A stretch of 64,000 nt of DNA from Nitrospinaceae bacterium (GCA_029261395.1 JAJDBJ010000030.1:21909-85908); one strand, 5' to 3'. Shown: positions 9,118-19,493, numbered from the stretch's first letter. Numbers and translations: made by a program. The notes: generated by a model from the letters alone, not told the origin.

Positions 9118-9146
9118 TTGACACCTCCCGGCGGCGGTGGTAGGAT
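9118..9146 (+). promoter_or_regulatory. Promoter whose predicted start site coincides with the next ATG
   Basis: An exact TTGACA (9118-9123), a 17-base spacer and TAGGAT (9141-9146) place transcription start at about 9152-9154. The ATG of the next gene is at 9153 and has no ribosome site before it, so the transcript is predicted to be leaderless. Confidence 0.55.
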
Positions 9147-9152
9147 TCGCCC

Positions 9153-9434
9153 ATGCCCAAGAATCCGATAGACAAATTGGAAGACTTGATTCCGAGGCTC
9201 GTCGAGGAAACCCAGCAACTGCGCGAGGATAACCAGCGTCTGCATAAAGAATTGAAAACGTTTCGTTCGGATTTGGAACGTGCTCAGAAAGATGGGGCGA
9301 AACTTAAAGACAAGGTTGAGCGGTTGAGCGAGTTGGAAAGCGGGCAAAAACGACTGGAGAAGGATCATGATAAAATCCGGGCCACTGTCAAAGAGCTTTT
9401 GGCGGGAATCGAAAAAATGAGCATCAGCCTCTAA
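9153..9434 (+). CDS. Small coiled-coil protein upstream of zapA
   Basis: This 93-residue protein is almost entirely charged heptad-like helix (LEDLIPRLVEETQQLREDNQ, then KELKTFRSDLERAQKDGAKL), with no membrane segment. It ends 5 bases before zapA and must be co-transcribed with it. A short coiled-coil protein beside zapA recalls ZapB, which bundles with ZapA at the FtsZ ring. The position and composition suggest a division role, but I cannot assign the ZapB family by sequence. There is no Shine-Dalgarno sequence, and the promoter places the mRNA 5' end at the ATG. Confidence 0.7.
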   Translation: MPKNPIDKLEDLIPRLVEETQQLREDNQRLHKELKTFRSDLERAQKDGAKLKDKVERLSELESGQKRLEKDHDKIRATVKELLAGIEKMSISL

Positions 9435-9439
9435 ATATT

Positions 9440-9772
9440 ATGACTGAAAAAAGCCGGATCACCGTTTACGGGAAAACTTATAATATCAAAACCGATTTGT
9501 CCGAGGTCAATCCGCAGGACTTGGCGGATTACGTGGATAAAAAGATGCACGAATTGTCGAGTGGCACAACGAAACCGTCGACAATTGACTTGGCCATTTT
9601 GACCGCTCTGAACATCGCCGGAGAATTGTTCGAGGCCAGAGAGGTTGTCAAACAGGAACTGACACAAAAAGAATCGGGCCAAAAAGAAGAGGCGCAAAAG
9701 GCCCGCCATCTGGTGCAGATGGTCGAAAAAGAATTGAGCCAGATCGAGTCTTCCCGAGGGGCTGCCAAGTGA
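9440..9772 (+). CDS. zapA: Cell division protein ZapA
   Basis: This 110-residue protein has the ZapA layout: an N-terminal alpha/beta head (RITVYGKTYNIKTDLSEVNP, then LADYVDKKMHEL) and a long C-terminal coiled coil (about 60-110). The central TIDLAILTALNIAGELFEAR matches the family helix. ZapA binds and cross-links FtsZ filaments at mid-cell. Its downstream neighbours, 6S RNA and fau, give the zapA-ssrS-fau order seen in many proteobacteria, which supports the call. Confidence 0.88.
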   Translation: MTEKSRITVYGKTYNIKTDLSEVNPQDLADYVDKKMHELSSGTTKPSTIDLAILTALNIAGELFEAREVVKQELTQKESGQKEEAQKARHLVQMVEKELSQIESSRGAAK

Positions 9773-9780
9773 GTTATCCC

Positions 9781-9810
9781 TTGAGAGGGCTTCGGAAATT
9801 GTGATAGGAT
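9781..9810 (+). promoter_or_regulatory. Promoter for 6S RNA
   Basis: TTGAGA (9781-9786) and TAGGAT (9805-9810) are 18 bases apart, with a TG at 9802-9803 giving an extended -10. The predicted start is near 9817, slightly upstream of the closing stem of the 6S RNA. Confidence 0.5.
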
Positions 9811-9829
9811 AATCAGTAGTAGAAGGGAT

Positions 9830-10018
9830 AATGTGCTTCCCTGTGGTGCTTGAGTATAAGATCCATTCTTGAGCCAACATTTGAATCAGGGGTCGAAACT
9901 AGCTGTGGTGTGCATGCCTCCTCGGAGGAAGCCTAAAACAGTATACGGAGATCCCACCTGTCCTTGGCAGGTTCAAGAAATGATTTTTGCACGGCATTCG
10001 CGGGGAAGCATTTTTTTT
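9830..10018 (+). ncRNA. ssrS: 6S RNA (SsrS)
   Basis: The block GCATGC...CCTCGGAGGAAGCCTAAAAC (about 9912-9940) closely matches the conserved 3' half of E. coli 6S RNA (GCATGC...CCGAGAAGCCTTAAAAC). The ends pair: GCTTCCC (9835-9841) with GGGAAGC (10003-10009), extended by further pairs inward, followed by a run of eight T (10011-10018) that would terminate it. The interior between has the expected large open bubble, which mimics an open promoter and binds sigma-70 RNA polymerase. Placement between zapA and fau is the classic ssrS locus. The exact 5' end is uncertain by about 10-15 bases. Confidence 0.9.
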
Positions 10019-10420
10019 AATAAATGGTTTCAAGAGACGTGGCTGAAGAGAGTTGGATCGGCTACCCCGATAGGACGATGGAAATACTGAACGGATCACG
10101 AATCAAGGATACGTTTTTAACCGATATAGATACTTGGTGTCTTCTGGAATATTTGAATTTGCGACCTTCTCCCGCCGGGTCGACCAGTGGTCAAACCCCC
10201 TATCTTTCCTTGATCTCCTTCGATTCCGTTTAGAAATAAAGCCGTCCCTCAAGGGCTGAGCCTGTTATTCCCTGATCCCCCTTTTTGAAATCAATGATCG
10301 GTTTAGTTGCTCATGGGAAGAGTCCGGTGTGACCGGAGATTCTCCACAGCGGGTGTGCTTTAACTTTGAGTGCAAAGAATTCATCCTGGTTTTAGGCAGG
10401 ATGAAACTGGGAAGTTGGAT
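10019..10420 (+). other. Structured leader between 6S RNA and fau
   Basis: This stretch of about 400 bases has no convincing gene. Its first half has no recognisable signal. The second half contains a perfect hairpin TCCGGT-GTG-ACCGGA (10323-10337) and a second, TTCATCCTG with an 8-base loop and CAGGATGAA (10380-10405), just before the fau ribosome site. The string GGGAAG before the first hairpin recalls part of a cobalamin riboswitch, but the B12 box is not there. It may be the linker processed between 6S RNA and fau mRNA, or a cis-regulatory leader. Confidence 0.45.
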
Positions 10421-11020
10421 GTGGCAACGGAAACACTTTTTCAGCAGAAAGCTACGATCCGAAAGGATATTTTAGAGAAGCGTAAGTCCCAGGATCCGAA
10501 AATGAGGATTGCGCAAAGCCGCAGTATCATGAGGACTCTGTTGAGCCGCAAGGAGTTTCAAGCCGCGGATAAGGTTTTGATTTACCTTTCCAAGGAGGGG
10601 GAAGTCGATACCGATAACCTATTGGACCGGGCGTTTGAATTGGGAAAACGGGTTTGCGTTCCGGTGGTGGACCGGGAAAAGGATGAACTTCGTGTTTCGG
10701 AATTACCCGGCCCTGAGATTGATTTTCGGTTGGGAGCTTTTGGGGTTCGTGAACCGGCAGAAGAGGATTTGAATTTTGTGCCGTCGGATCAGATTGATCT
10801 GGTGGTGGTGCCCGGTCTGGCGTTTGACCGACGGGGAGGCCGTATTGGATACGGCAAAGGGTATTACGACAGGCTGTTGAGCCGTTTGGATTCGCGAGTA
10901 CCCCGGATTGCATTGGCATTTGATTTTCAGATTTTGGATACCGTTCCTCAGAATGAGAGCGATATTCAGGTCGACATCATCATTACCGAGAAAAGTACGA
11001 TGGACTGTCCCCGCCTCTAA
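10421..11020 (+). CDS. fau: 5-formyltetrahydrofolate cyclo-ligase
   Basis: This 199-residue enzyme converts 5-formyl-THF to 5,10-methenyl-THF with ATP. Family marks are QKATIRKDILEKRKSQ at the N-terminus, the phosphate-binding region near VPGLAFDRRGGRIGYGKGYY and the DR that follows. The GTG start at 10421 is preferred because GGAAG lies 6 bases before it and the protein then begins where the family does; an upstream in-frame GTG at 10370 would place a strong hairpin inside the coding region. The gene follows 6S RNA as in E. coli (ygfA), where the two are co-transcribed. Confidence 0.88.
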   Translation: MATETLFQQKATIRKDILEKRKSQDPKMRIAQSRSIMRTLLSRKEFQAADKVLIYLSKEGEVDTDNLLDRAFELGKRVCVPVVDREKDELRVSELPGPEIDFRLGAFGVREPAEEDLNFVPSDQIDLVVVPGLAFDRRGGRIGYGKGYYDRLLSRLDSRVPRIALAFDFQILDTVPQNESDIQVDIIITEKSTMDCPRL

Positions 11021-11067
11021 GGGTGCCGGAGTGTTCATTTTTATCATAGGAAAAAGAGGACTTTAAA

Positions 11068-12654
11068 ATGGAAGCCTTTCAGGATGCTCAGGTTAATGTA
11101 ATAACCTTGATTATAGGAATTATCCTGGCTTTGGTTGCCGGGTATTTGCTGGGATATTTTCTCCGAAAAATATTCACCGATTTTCAGGTTAAAGAAGCCG
11201 AAGCACTGGGCGAGAAAATCATCAAGGAATCAGAACGCGAGGCGGAAACGCTCAAGAAGGAAGCGCAAATCGAGGCCAAAGAAGAAAAGCTCGCCCTGAT
11301 CAGTGAAGCCAGAAAAGACTTGGAAAGTAAACAGGCGGAACTGAGCGACAAGGAAAAAGCAAACCGCCAAAAAGAAAACGAACTGAACACTCTGGTGGAT
11401 AGAAACCGGGAAGCAGAAAGAAGTTTTGATCGAAGGCAACAAGAGCTGAATGAAAATCAGCAAAAACTGGGGAAAAAGCAGGAAGAATACGATCAGTTGA
11501 TCGCCGAGGAGATCAAACGGCTGGAGGAAATCGGTTCCTATTCAGCGGAAGAGGCCAAGGAAGCGATCAAGAACAAGGTGATTCAAACGGCGCGATTGGA
11601 AGTGGCCAAGGAAGTCAAGAAGATCGAAGAGGACGCCAAAAATAATGCAGACGACGAAGCCCGTAAAATTATTTCCCAAGCCGTGCAGAGGCTGGCATCG
11701 GATCATGTCGCCGAATCCTCCGTGTCTGTGGTGGAACTGCCCAACGACGAAATCAAAGGCCGGATTATCGGTCGAGAGGGCAGAAATATTCGTGCGCTGG
11801 AGCAAGCGACCGGTATCGATCTGATTATCGACGATACCCCCGGCGCTGTGGTTCTTTCCGGGTTCGATCCCATTCGCCGGGAAATCGCCAAACGTGCTTT
11901 GGAAAAGTTAACCCTCGACGGACGTATTCATCCCGGGCGCATCGAGGAAGTGGTTGCGAAATGTAAAAAGGAAATCACGCAAGGTATCAAGGAAGCCGGC
12001 GAACAGGCCGTCATGGAGGTCGGAATCGACTACCTGCATCCCGAAATGGTGAAAATGCTTGGACGGCTCAAGTATCGGACCAGTTATACGCAGAATGTTC
12101 TCGAGCACGTTAAGGAAGTGGCTTGGGTGTGCGGTGCCATGGCGGCAGAGTTGGGCTTGGATGTCCAACTCGCCAAGCGCTCCGGACTGCTCCACGACAT
12201 CGGCAAGGCTATCGATCGTTATACCGACGGTACCCATACGCAACTGGGTGTGGAAATAGCTACGAAATATAATGAACATAAGTATGTGATCAACTCCATC
12301 GCATCTCATCACGAAGATGTGGAGCCGGAATCCCTGTACGCGGTGTTGACCGCCGCCGGGGATACCATTTCCGCTTCCCGACCTGGGGCGCGACGGGAGA
12401 TGCTGGAAACCTATGTGAAGCGAATGGGCCAGCTGGAGGAAATCGGCGACTCCTTCAAGGGAGTGGAAAAAACCTATGCCATTCAAGCCGGCAGAGAGGT
12501 CCGCATCATTGTGGTTCCCGACAATATCTCCGATAACGAAGCCAATCTGCTTTCCAGAGATGTGGCCAAGCGAATAGAAAAAGAAGTCACCTATCCCGGT
12601 GAGATCAAAATAACGGTGGTCCGAGAAGCACGTTACGTTCAGATGGCCCGGTAA
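11068..12654 (+). CDS. rny: Ribonuclease Y
   Basis: This 528-residue protein has one N-terminal membrane helix (about 10-32, [20 protein letters not shown]), a long charged coiled coil (about 40-200), a KH domain around residues 215-280 ([20 protein letters not shown]) and an HD phosphohydrolase domain with [10 protein letters not shown] near 373 and [12 protein letters not shown]. RNase Y is a membrane-anchored endoribonuclease that starts mRNA decay, the counterpart of RNase E in many bacteria. All domains are complete. GAGGA lies about 7 bases before the ATG. It sits between fau and lysS on the same strand with gaps under 100 bases. Confidence 0.95.
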   Translation: MEAFQDAQVNVITLIIGIILALVAGYLLGYFLRKIFTDFQVKEAEALGEKIIKESEREAETLKKEAQIEAKEEKLALISEARKDLESKQAELSDKEKANRQKENELNTLVDRNREAERSFDRRQQELNENQQKLGKKQEEYDQLIAEEIKRLEEIGSYSAEEAKEAIKNKVIQTARLEVAKEVKKIEEDAKNNADDEARKIISQAVQRLASDHVAESSVSVVELPNDEIKGRIIGREGRNIRALEQATGIDLIIDDTPGAVVLSGFDPIRREIAKRALEKLTLDGRIHPGRIEEVVAKCKKEITQGIKEAGEQAVMEVGIDYLHPEMVKMLGRLKYRTSYTQNVLEHVKEVAWVCGAMAAELGLDVQLAKRSGLLHDIGKAIDRYTDGTHTQLGVEIATKYNEHKYVINSIASHHEDVEPESLYAVLTAAGDTISASRPGARREMLETYVKRMGQLEEIGDSFKGVEKTYAIQAGREVRIIVVPDNISDNEANLLSRDVAKRIEKEVTYPGEIKITVVREARYVQMAR

Positions 12655-12752
12655 ACTTGAACACGAAGGCTCCCGGAGGCATGGGATCCGGGTCCTCGAG
12701 GACACCGTTTCAGTGATCATCTAATCCACAATCCAAACCCCACACTCATTTC

Positions 12753-14267
<1,515 letters not shown>

Positions 14268-14320
14268 CCTGTTACAGACGGTACCCGTGCCGGATTATCT
14301 ATTCCTTTCAACGGAGCCCC

Positions 14321-15601
14321 ATGAGCTACGAACTACTAATCAGTTGGCGTCACCTCTGCTCCCGTAAATCCCAGAAATTTATTTCACTCATCACCTTCAT
14401 TTCCATGGGTGGTGTGGCGTTGGGCGTTATGGCCCTTATCGTGGTGATTGCGGTGATGACCGGCTTCGGCCAGAATCTGCGTGATAAAATTCTGGGAACC
14501 AACAGCCATATCGTGGTCACTCAGGCGATGAGCAATGGCATGGAGGATTATGAAAACGTACTGGAGCGAGTTAAAGCCGTTCCTCTGGTCAAGGAAGCCG
14601 CGCCGTTCATTCTCAAGCAGGTCATGCTGACGTACGGACAACGCAGTGCTGGGGTGGTGATTCGTGGAGTCGATCCAGAGCGGGAAGGTGAAATTTCAGA
14701 TCTGGAGAAAAACCTGACGGAGGGGAAACTGAGTTACCTCGACCACGCACCGCAGAGTGCTGCCGACTATGAGGCCGGTATTCAACGCAAGGGCATTATT
14801 CTGGGCGTGGCTCTGGCCACTTCCCTCGGCACGCGTGTCGGGGATGTTCTGGGTATCATGTCACCCTCAGTACGGATGACGCCGCTGGGCATCATCCCCA
14901 AAATTAAAATGGTGGAGGTGGTCGGCATCTTCGAATCGAAAATGTATGAATACGATGCCAACCTGGCATTTATTTCCATTTCCTCCGCGCAGTCGCTGTT
15001 TAGCATGAACGACCGGGTTACGGGAATCGAAATCAAGGTTGCCGATATCGACGCGGCCGGGGATATCGCCCTGGCGATCAAAGATACACTCGGATACCCT
15101 TACTTTGCGCGGGACTGGATGCAGATGAACCGGAACCTGTTTTCAGCACTCAAAGTGGAAAAGGTGACCATGTTCATCATCCTGATTCTGATTATTCTCG
15201 TTGCCGCGTTCAACATCATCAGTACGTTGTTCATGGTGGTCATGGACAAGGCCAAGGACATCGCCATTTTGAAATCGATGGGCGCTAGCCGGAGAAGTGT
15301 CATGCAGATTTTTAGCATGCAGGGTTTGATTATCGGTGTCTGTGGCACTGCGTTGGGTTGTATCGCTGGTTTCACCATTGTTCCCAACCTCAACGAAATT
15401 GTCGGATTCATTGAATGGGTGTTCGATTTTAAAGCTTTTCCCGAAGACGTCTATTATCTCGATGCGTTGCCCTCTCAAATTCAGTGGTTCGATTCGTTTC
15501 TGATCGTTATATTTTCGATTGTGATCTGTTTTCTGGCCTCCTTGTATCCTGCCTGGCGGGCATCCCGCCTGGACCCGGTGGATGGTTTGCGTTATGAGTG
15601 A
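14321..15601 (+). CDS. lolC: Lipoprotein-releasing ABC transporter permease (LolC/LolE family)
   Basis: This 426-residue protein has one N-terminal membrane helix (about 20-45, GGVALGVMALIVVIAVMTGF), a large periplasmic domain (about 50-270) and three C-terminal helices of the FtsX type ending WRASRLDPVDGLRYE. This is the LolC/LolE/LolF layout. With LolD it extracts mature lipoproteins from the inner membrane for outer-membrane transfer. Only one permease gene is present, so it probably works as a homodimer or as LolF-like. It overlaps lolD by 8 bases, so the two are translationally coupled. lpxD follows, making this an envelope-biogenesis run. Confidence 0.9.
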   Translation: MSYELLISWRHLCSRKSQKFISLITFISMGGVALGVMALIVVIAVMTGFGQNLRDKILGTNSHIVVTQAMSNGMEDYENVLERVKAVPLVKEAAPFILKQVMLTYGQRSAGVVIRGVDPEREGEISDLEKNLTEGKLSYLDHAPQSAADYEAGIQRKGIILGVALATSLGTRVGDVLGIMSPSVRMTPLGIIPKIKMVEVVGIFESKMYEYDANLAFISISSAQSLFSMNDRVTGIEIKVADIDAAGDIALAIKDTLGYPYFARDWMQMNRNLFSALKVEKVTMFIILILIILVAAFNIISTLFMVVMDKAKDIAILKSMGASRRSVMQIFSMQGLIIGVCGTALGCIAGFTIVPNLNEIVGFIEWVFDFKAFPEDVYYLDALPSQIQWFDSFLIVIFSIVICFLASLYPAWRASRLDPVDGLRYE

Positions 15602-16310
15602 ATCTTCGATGAAGACAGAACCCTTGCTCACAGCCACCGAGTTGGACAAATCCTACAACAGCAAGGCCAAAGCAGTCGAGGTGCTAGCGGATGCCAGCAT
15701 GGAAGTTCATTCTGGAGAGATTTTAGGGATTGTCGGCGCATCCGGTTCGGGGAAAAGTACACTGCTTCATATCCTGGGAGGATTGGACCGACCGGACTCG
15801 GGCAATGTATCGTTCAAGGGGCAAAATATTTTTTCGCAGGGCAATGGTTTTCTTGAACAGTTTCGCAACCAGCATATTGGGTTTGTGTTTCAGACATTTA
15901 ATTTGCTACCCGATTTTACCGCGTTGGAAAATGCGATGTTTCCGGGATTGATCGCCAACCGTGATAAAAAATCAGTGCAGGAGAAAGCAGAAGAGATGTT
16001 GGGCCTGTTAGGATTGAAAGATCGCTTGCATCACAAGCCCGGCGAGCTTTCCGGCGGCGAAACTCAACGGGTGGCTTTGGCACGCAGTCTGGTCAATCAG
16101 CCGGAGATCGTTCTGGCCGATGAACCCACTGGGAACCTGGACAGCCGGGCCAGCGAACAATTTATGGATCTGGCCCGGAAACTGAATGAAGAAATGAATC
16201 AAACCTTTGTGATCGTGACCCACAGTGCGAAAATTGCCCGAAGCCTGGACCGGGTTTTGCAATTGGCTGAGGGAAAAGTGGAAACGATCGGCAAGGATTT
16301 GATTTTATAA
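15594..16310 (+). CDS. lolD: Lipoprotein-releasing ABC transporter ATPase LolD
   Basis: This 238-residue ABC ATPase has Walker A GASGSGKST (about 48), Q-loop FVFQTFNLLPDF, signature LSGGETQRVALARSL (about 152), Walker B VLADEPTGNLDS and the H-loop THSAKIAR. FNLLPDFTALENAMFPGLI is typical of LolD/MacB-class ATPases. It powers the LolC permease encoded just before it. The ATG at 15594 (MSESSMKTEPL) overlaps the lolC stop; a second ATG at 15609 is an alternative start with no better ribosome site. Confidence 0.92.
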   Translation: MSESSMKTEPLLTATELDKSYNSKAKAVEVLADASMEVHSGEILGIVGASGSGKSTLLHILGGLDRPDSGNVSFKGQNIFSQGNGFLEQFRNQHIGFVFQTFNLLPDFTALENAMFPGLIANRDKKSVQEKAEEMLGLLGLKDRLHHKPGELSGGETQRVALARSLVNQPEIVLADEPTGNLDSRASEQFMDLARKLNEEMNQTFVIVTHSAKIARSLDRVLQLAEGKVETIGKDLIL

Positions 16311-16337
16311 ATCCAAACCACTACACGAGAGCGGATT

Positions 16338-17354
16338 ATGAAATTACAGGAAATCGCTGAACGATTGGGCGGCACCGTTGAGGGGGAGGGCTCCCTCGAG
16401 ATCACCGGGATTAACGGCATGGAGCTGGCGGAGCAGGGCCAGATCACGTTTTTAGCGGATAAGAAATTCAAAGATCAATTGAACACCTGCAACGCTTCGG
16501 CGGTGATCGTAAAACAAGCTCTGGAGACCGACAAGGCCCAGATCGTACACCCCGCTCCGGCGTTGGCGTTTGCCAAACTGCTGGCCGAATTTCATCCGGT
16601 TCCGCGGCCTCAGCCCGGCGTTGATGATAAAGCCTCCATTGGTGAAGGCGTTCAACTGGGGAAAGATGTTTTTATCGGTCCGTTTGTTGCTATTGGCAAG
16701 GATGTGGTCATTGGCGATAACACCGTTTTGCATCCTGGAGTGGTGGTACAAGAGGGATGCCGTATTGGCAACGATACGATGTTGTATGCCAATGTTACGG
16801 TGGGCCGCGATTCGGTCATCGGCAATCACGTTGTTTTGCATGCCGGGGTGGTGATCGGCACCGACGGATTCGGCTACACGCCCGATGAAAAGGGGAGGCA
16901 CGTCAAAATCAACCAGATTGGACGGGTGGTCATTGAGGACCATGTCGAAGTGGGGGCCAATACCTGTATCGACCGCGCCGCGTTCGGGGAAACCATAGTG
17001 CGGGAAGGCGTCAAAATAGACAATCTGGTGCAGATCGCTCACAACTGCGACATCGGGCCGCATTCCATTCTCGTCGCCCAGGCGGGGGTAGCGGGCACCT
17101 GTAAGCTGGGGCACCATGTAGTTCTAGCGGGGCAAGTGGGGGTAGCCGACCATGTGACGATAGGGGACCAGGTGGTCGTGGCGGCGCAGGCAGGAGTCAG
17201 TAAAGATCTATTAGAACCGGGGTTTTATGGCGGGTATCCGGCGGTTCCGGCCATGGGCTGGAAACGATATACGACCGTTTTGCCTAAATTACCGGAACTG
17301 TTACGAAAAATTCAGGAACTCGAAAAACGTCTGAATGCGATTGAAAAAGAGTAA
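16338..17354 (+). CDS. lpxD: UDP-3-O-(3-hydroxyacyl)glucosamine N-acyltransferase
   Basis: This 338-residue LpxD has an N-terminal uridine-binding domain (about 1-100) and a left-handed beta-helix built of hexapeptide repeats (about 100-310). DNLVQIAHNCDIG carries the likely catalytic histidine, and HAGVVIGTDGFGY is also conserved. It adds the second 3-hydroxyacyl chain in lipid A synthesis, so the cell has an LPS-type outer membrane. No lpxA, lpxB or fabZ is adjacent, unlike the common lpxD-fabZ-lpxA-lpxB order. It follows lolD by 27 bases. Confidence 0.95.
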   Translation: MKLQEIAERLGGTVEGEGSLEITGINGMELAEQGQITFLADKKFKDQLNTCNASAVIVKQALETDKAQIVHPAPALAFAKLLAEFHPVPRPQPGVDDKASIGEGVQLGKDVFIGPFVAIGKDVVIGDNTVLHPGVVVQEGCRIGNDTMLYANVTVGRDSVIGNHVVLHAGVVIGTDGFGYTPDEKGRHVKINQIGRVVIEDHVEVGANTCIDRAAFGETIVREGVKIDNLVQIAHNCDIGPHSILVAQAGVAGTCKLGHHVVLAGQVGVADHVTIGDQVVVAAQAGVSKDLLEPGFYGGYPAVPAMGWKRYTTVLPKLPELLRKIQELEKRLNAIEKE

Positions 17355-17429
17355 TCTTCCTTGTTACAATGAGTGTGCAGTTAAATTACCCTTTTAAATT
17401 CAATGTCATTGTCCAGTTGACCGATTGTT

Positions 17430-18494
17430 ATGCTTAAGCCATGTTGGCGGGCTCTGGGTCTGTTGTTGGTGTTTCTGTTTTCGTTTGCGGCGATGCCACA
17501 GATGCCCCCCGAGGCGCTTGAAAAATATATCGAAAAGAAACTGCGCCGGAATCATCATACCCTGCGTCTGAACGAAAAAATCATCGGGGATGAGGGGGCT
17601 GTTCTCCTGGCCCGGTCTCCACTGATGAAAAGCGTGAAGGTGCTCAAGATTTATAAAGGTGAGGTGGGAGATGAAGGTGTGCGTGCATTGGCCAACTCAG
17701 AGAATCTCGGCAACCTGAAAGAGTTGTACATCGAAAATAATCAGGTGACCGATCAGGGCGCACGCTACCTTGCAGAGTCGCCCGCGCTGGGTAAGCTGGA
17801 AGTGTTGAATCTGTATCGGAACCGCATCGGCGATGCCGGGGCTCAGGAGTTGGCACAATCGAAGAATTTTCCCAACCTGCTGGAGTTAAATCTGAACTAC
17901 AACCAGGTGGGAGATGCCGGAGCTCAGGCGCTGGCTCATTCTTCGAGTTTGACCCGTATGGTCCGATTGGAGTTGGCTTACAACCCTTTGGAGGATGCTG
18001 GACGTCAGGAGTTGGAAGTTTTTAAATTTCGGCAAAAGATTAAACTGTGGAAGAGCAAGGAAACTCTCGGGAATCTTGAAGATAATTATATCGGCGATGC
18101 CGGATTGAAAGTGTTGCTGGATTCGCCACACCTTGAAGGGATCCGGGAGCTCAACCTGAACAACAATAACCTGAGCGATGAAGCGGCAATCGCCCTGGCG
18201 CAGTCACCCAAGTTGAAGCAGTTGGAATCACTGCATCTGGCCGCGAACCGCATCTCTGATCGGGGAGCGCGGGCGTTGGCGGAATCGAAGATGCTGGTCC
18301 GGCTAAAAAAACTGGATCTGAACTTCAACCGCATTGGCAACGCAGGAGCGCGGGCATTGGCTCAGTCGCAAACGATGGCTCAACTGGAATCCCTGCGGCT
18401 GGGACAGAATAAGATTGGATCGGAAGGTGCCAAAGCGCTGGCCGAATCCGCTACTCTGAAAAATTTAATTTATCCAATTTTCGGATTCTATTGA
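17430..18494 (+). CDS. Exported leucine-rich-repeat protein (ribonuclease-inhibitor type)
   Basis: This 354-residue protein has an N-terminal hydrophobic segment (LGLLLVFLFSFAAMP) that looks like a signal peptide. About ten repeats of roughly 28 residues follow, of the form LKELYIENNQVTDQGARYLA, the RI-like LRR class. Such repeats fold into a horseshoe for protein binding. The last repeat is cut short (LKNLIYPIFGFY), and the fifth carries an irregular insertion (about 185-210, FKFRQKIKLWKSKE). It lies between lpxD and accA on the same strand but has no metabolic link to them. Partner and function are unknown. No clear ribosome site precedes the ATG at 17430. Confidence 0.8.
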   Translation: MLKPCWRALGLLLVFLFSFAAMPQMPPEALEKYIEKKLRRNHHTLRLNEKIIGDEGAVLLARSPLMKSVKVLKIYKGEVGDEGVRALANSENLGNLKELYIENNQVTDQGARYLAESPALGKLEVLNLYRNRIGDAGAQELAQSKNFPNLLELNLNYNQVGDAGAQALAHSSSLTRMVRLELAYNPLEDAGRQELEVFKFRQKIKLWKSKETLGNLEDNYIGDAGLKVLLDSPHLEGIRELNLNNNNLSDEAAIALAQSPKLKQLESLHLAANRISDRGARALAESKMLVRLKKLDLNFNRIGNAGARALAQSQTMAQLESLRLGQNKIGSEGAKALAESATLKNLIYPIFGFY

Positions 18495-18524
18495 TCGATA
18501 ACCTATCAAAGGTACCGATAAAAC

Positions 18525-19493
18525 ATGGCACAGATCCTGGATTTTGAAAAAGATATATTCGCAGTGGAAAACCAGATCAAGGAATTGCATTCCCTGTCGA
18601 ACATGTATGATAGCGTCGGCGACCTGACCCACGAAATCACCAAACTGAAGAAAAAGCTTCGTCACATGAAGCGGGATGTCTTCAATGGCCTCGATGGGTG
18701 GCAAAAAACCCAGGTGGCCCGCCATCCCGAACGACCTTATACGCTGGACTATATCAATAACATGTTTACGGATTTCGAAGAACTGCATGGTGACCGGCAT
18801 GGCGGCGCGGGGGTTTCTATCTCCGGCGGATTTGCCAAGTTTGATGACCAGACGGTGATGGTGATCGGCCATCAGAAGGGTCGTGATACCGCGGAGAAGA
18901 TTCGTCGCAATTTCGGCATGTCGCAACCCGCCGGATACCGGAAAGCCCTGAGGTTGATGCGGCTTGCGGAAAAATTTAATATCCCCATCATTACCCTGAT
19001 CGATACCCCCGGTGCTTATCCTGGCATGGATGCGGAAGAGCAGGGACAGTCGGAAGCGATTGCTTACAACCTGTTTGTGATGTCCAGCCTCAAGGTTCCC
19101 ATCATCGCCGTCATCATAGGCGAGGGCGGCAGTGGCGGCGCGTTGGCCATCGGGTTGGGCAACCGCGTTATGATGCTCGAACACTCCGTGTATTCGGTGA
19201 TCTCACCTGAAGGCTGTGCTTCCATTTTGTGGGGCGACAAGGATAAGGTCAAGCAGGCCGCGCGGGCTCTCAATATGACCTCGAAGCAACTCGAGAAACT
19301 GGACGTCATCGACCAAATCGTCGGCGAACCATTGGGCGGGGCACATCGCCATCATAAATGGGCGGCCATCATGCTTAAAAAGGCTTTACGGTCTCAGTTG
19401 AAAGAGTTGATGGCGTTAAAGCCGAGTGAGTTGGTCGCGCAACGGCAGGAGAAATTCCGCAACATCGGTGTCTTCAATACCGAAAAGGAATAA
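18525..19493 (+). CDS. accA: Acetyl-CoA carboxylase carboxyltransferase subunit alpha
   Basis: This 322-residue AccA has an N-terminal helical region (FEKDIFAVENQIKELHSLSN) and the crotonase-like carboxyltransferase core with GGFAKFDDQTVMVIGHQKGR, DTPGAYPGMDAEEQGQSEAI and IGEGGSGGALAIGLGN. With AccD it transfers the carboxyl group from biotin to acetyl-CoA, the first step of fatty acid synthesis. Length matches the family (about 320). accD is not in the window. It ends 34 bases from the convergent HxlR gene. Confidence 0.96.
   Translation: MAQILDFEKDIFAVENQIKELHSLSNMYDSVGDLTHEITKLKKKLRHMKRDVFNGLDGWQKTQVARHPERPYTLDYINNMFTDFEELHGDRHGGAGVSISGGFAKFDDQTVMVIGHQKGRDTAEKIRRNFGMSQPAGYRKALRLMRLAEKFNIPIITLIDTPGAYPGMDAEEQGQSEAIAYNLFVMSSLKVPIIAVIIGEGGSGGALAIGLGNRVMMLEHSVYSVISPEGCASILWGDKDKVKQAARALNMTSKQLEKLDVIDQIVGEPLGGAHRHHKWAAIMLKKALRSQLKELMALKPSELVAQRQEKFRNIGVFNTEKE

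Noticed and set aside
10024..10233. Open frame of about 69 residues after the 6S RNA
   Set aside because: No ribosome site, no recognisable motif, and uneven composition. It follows directly on the 6S terminator and is best read as noncoding.
10306..10405. Cobalamin riboswitch before fau
   Set aside because: GGGAAG and a CCGG hairpin resemble part of that class, but the AGCCAGGAGACC box and the rest of the core are missing. A THF riboswitch was also considered and its core does not match.
17430..18494. Frameshift at the end of the LRR gene
   Set aside because: The last repeat is short, but no extended repeat could be read in the other frames before accA, so a natural end is more likely.
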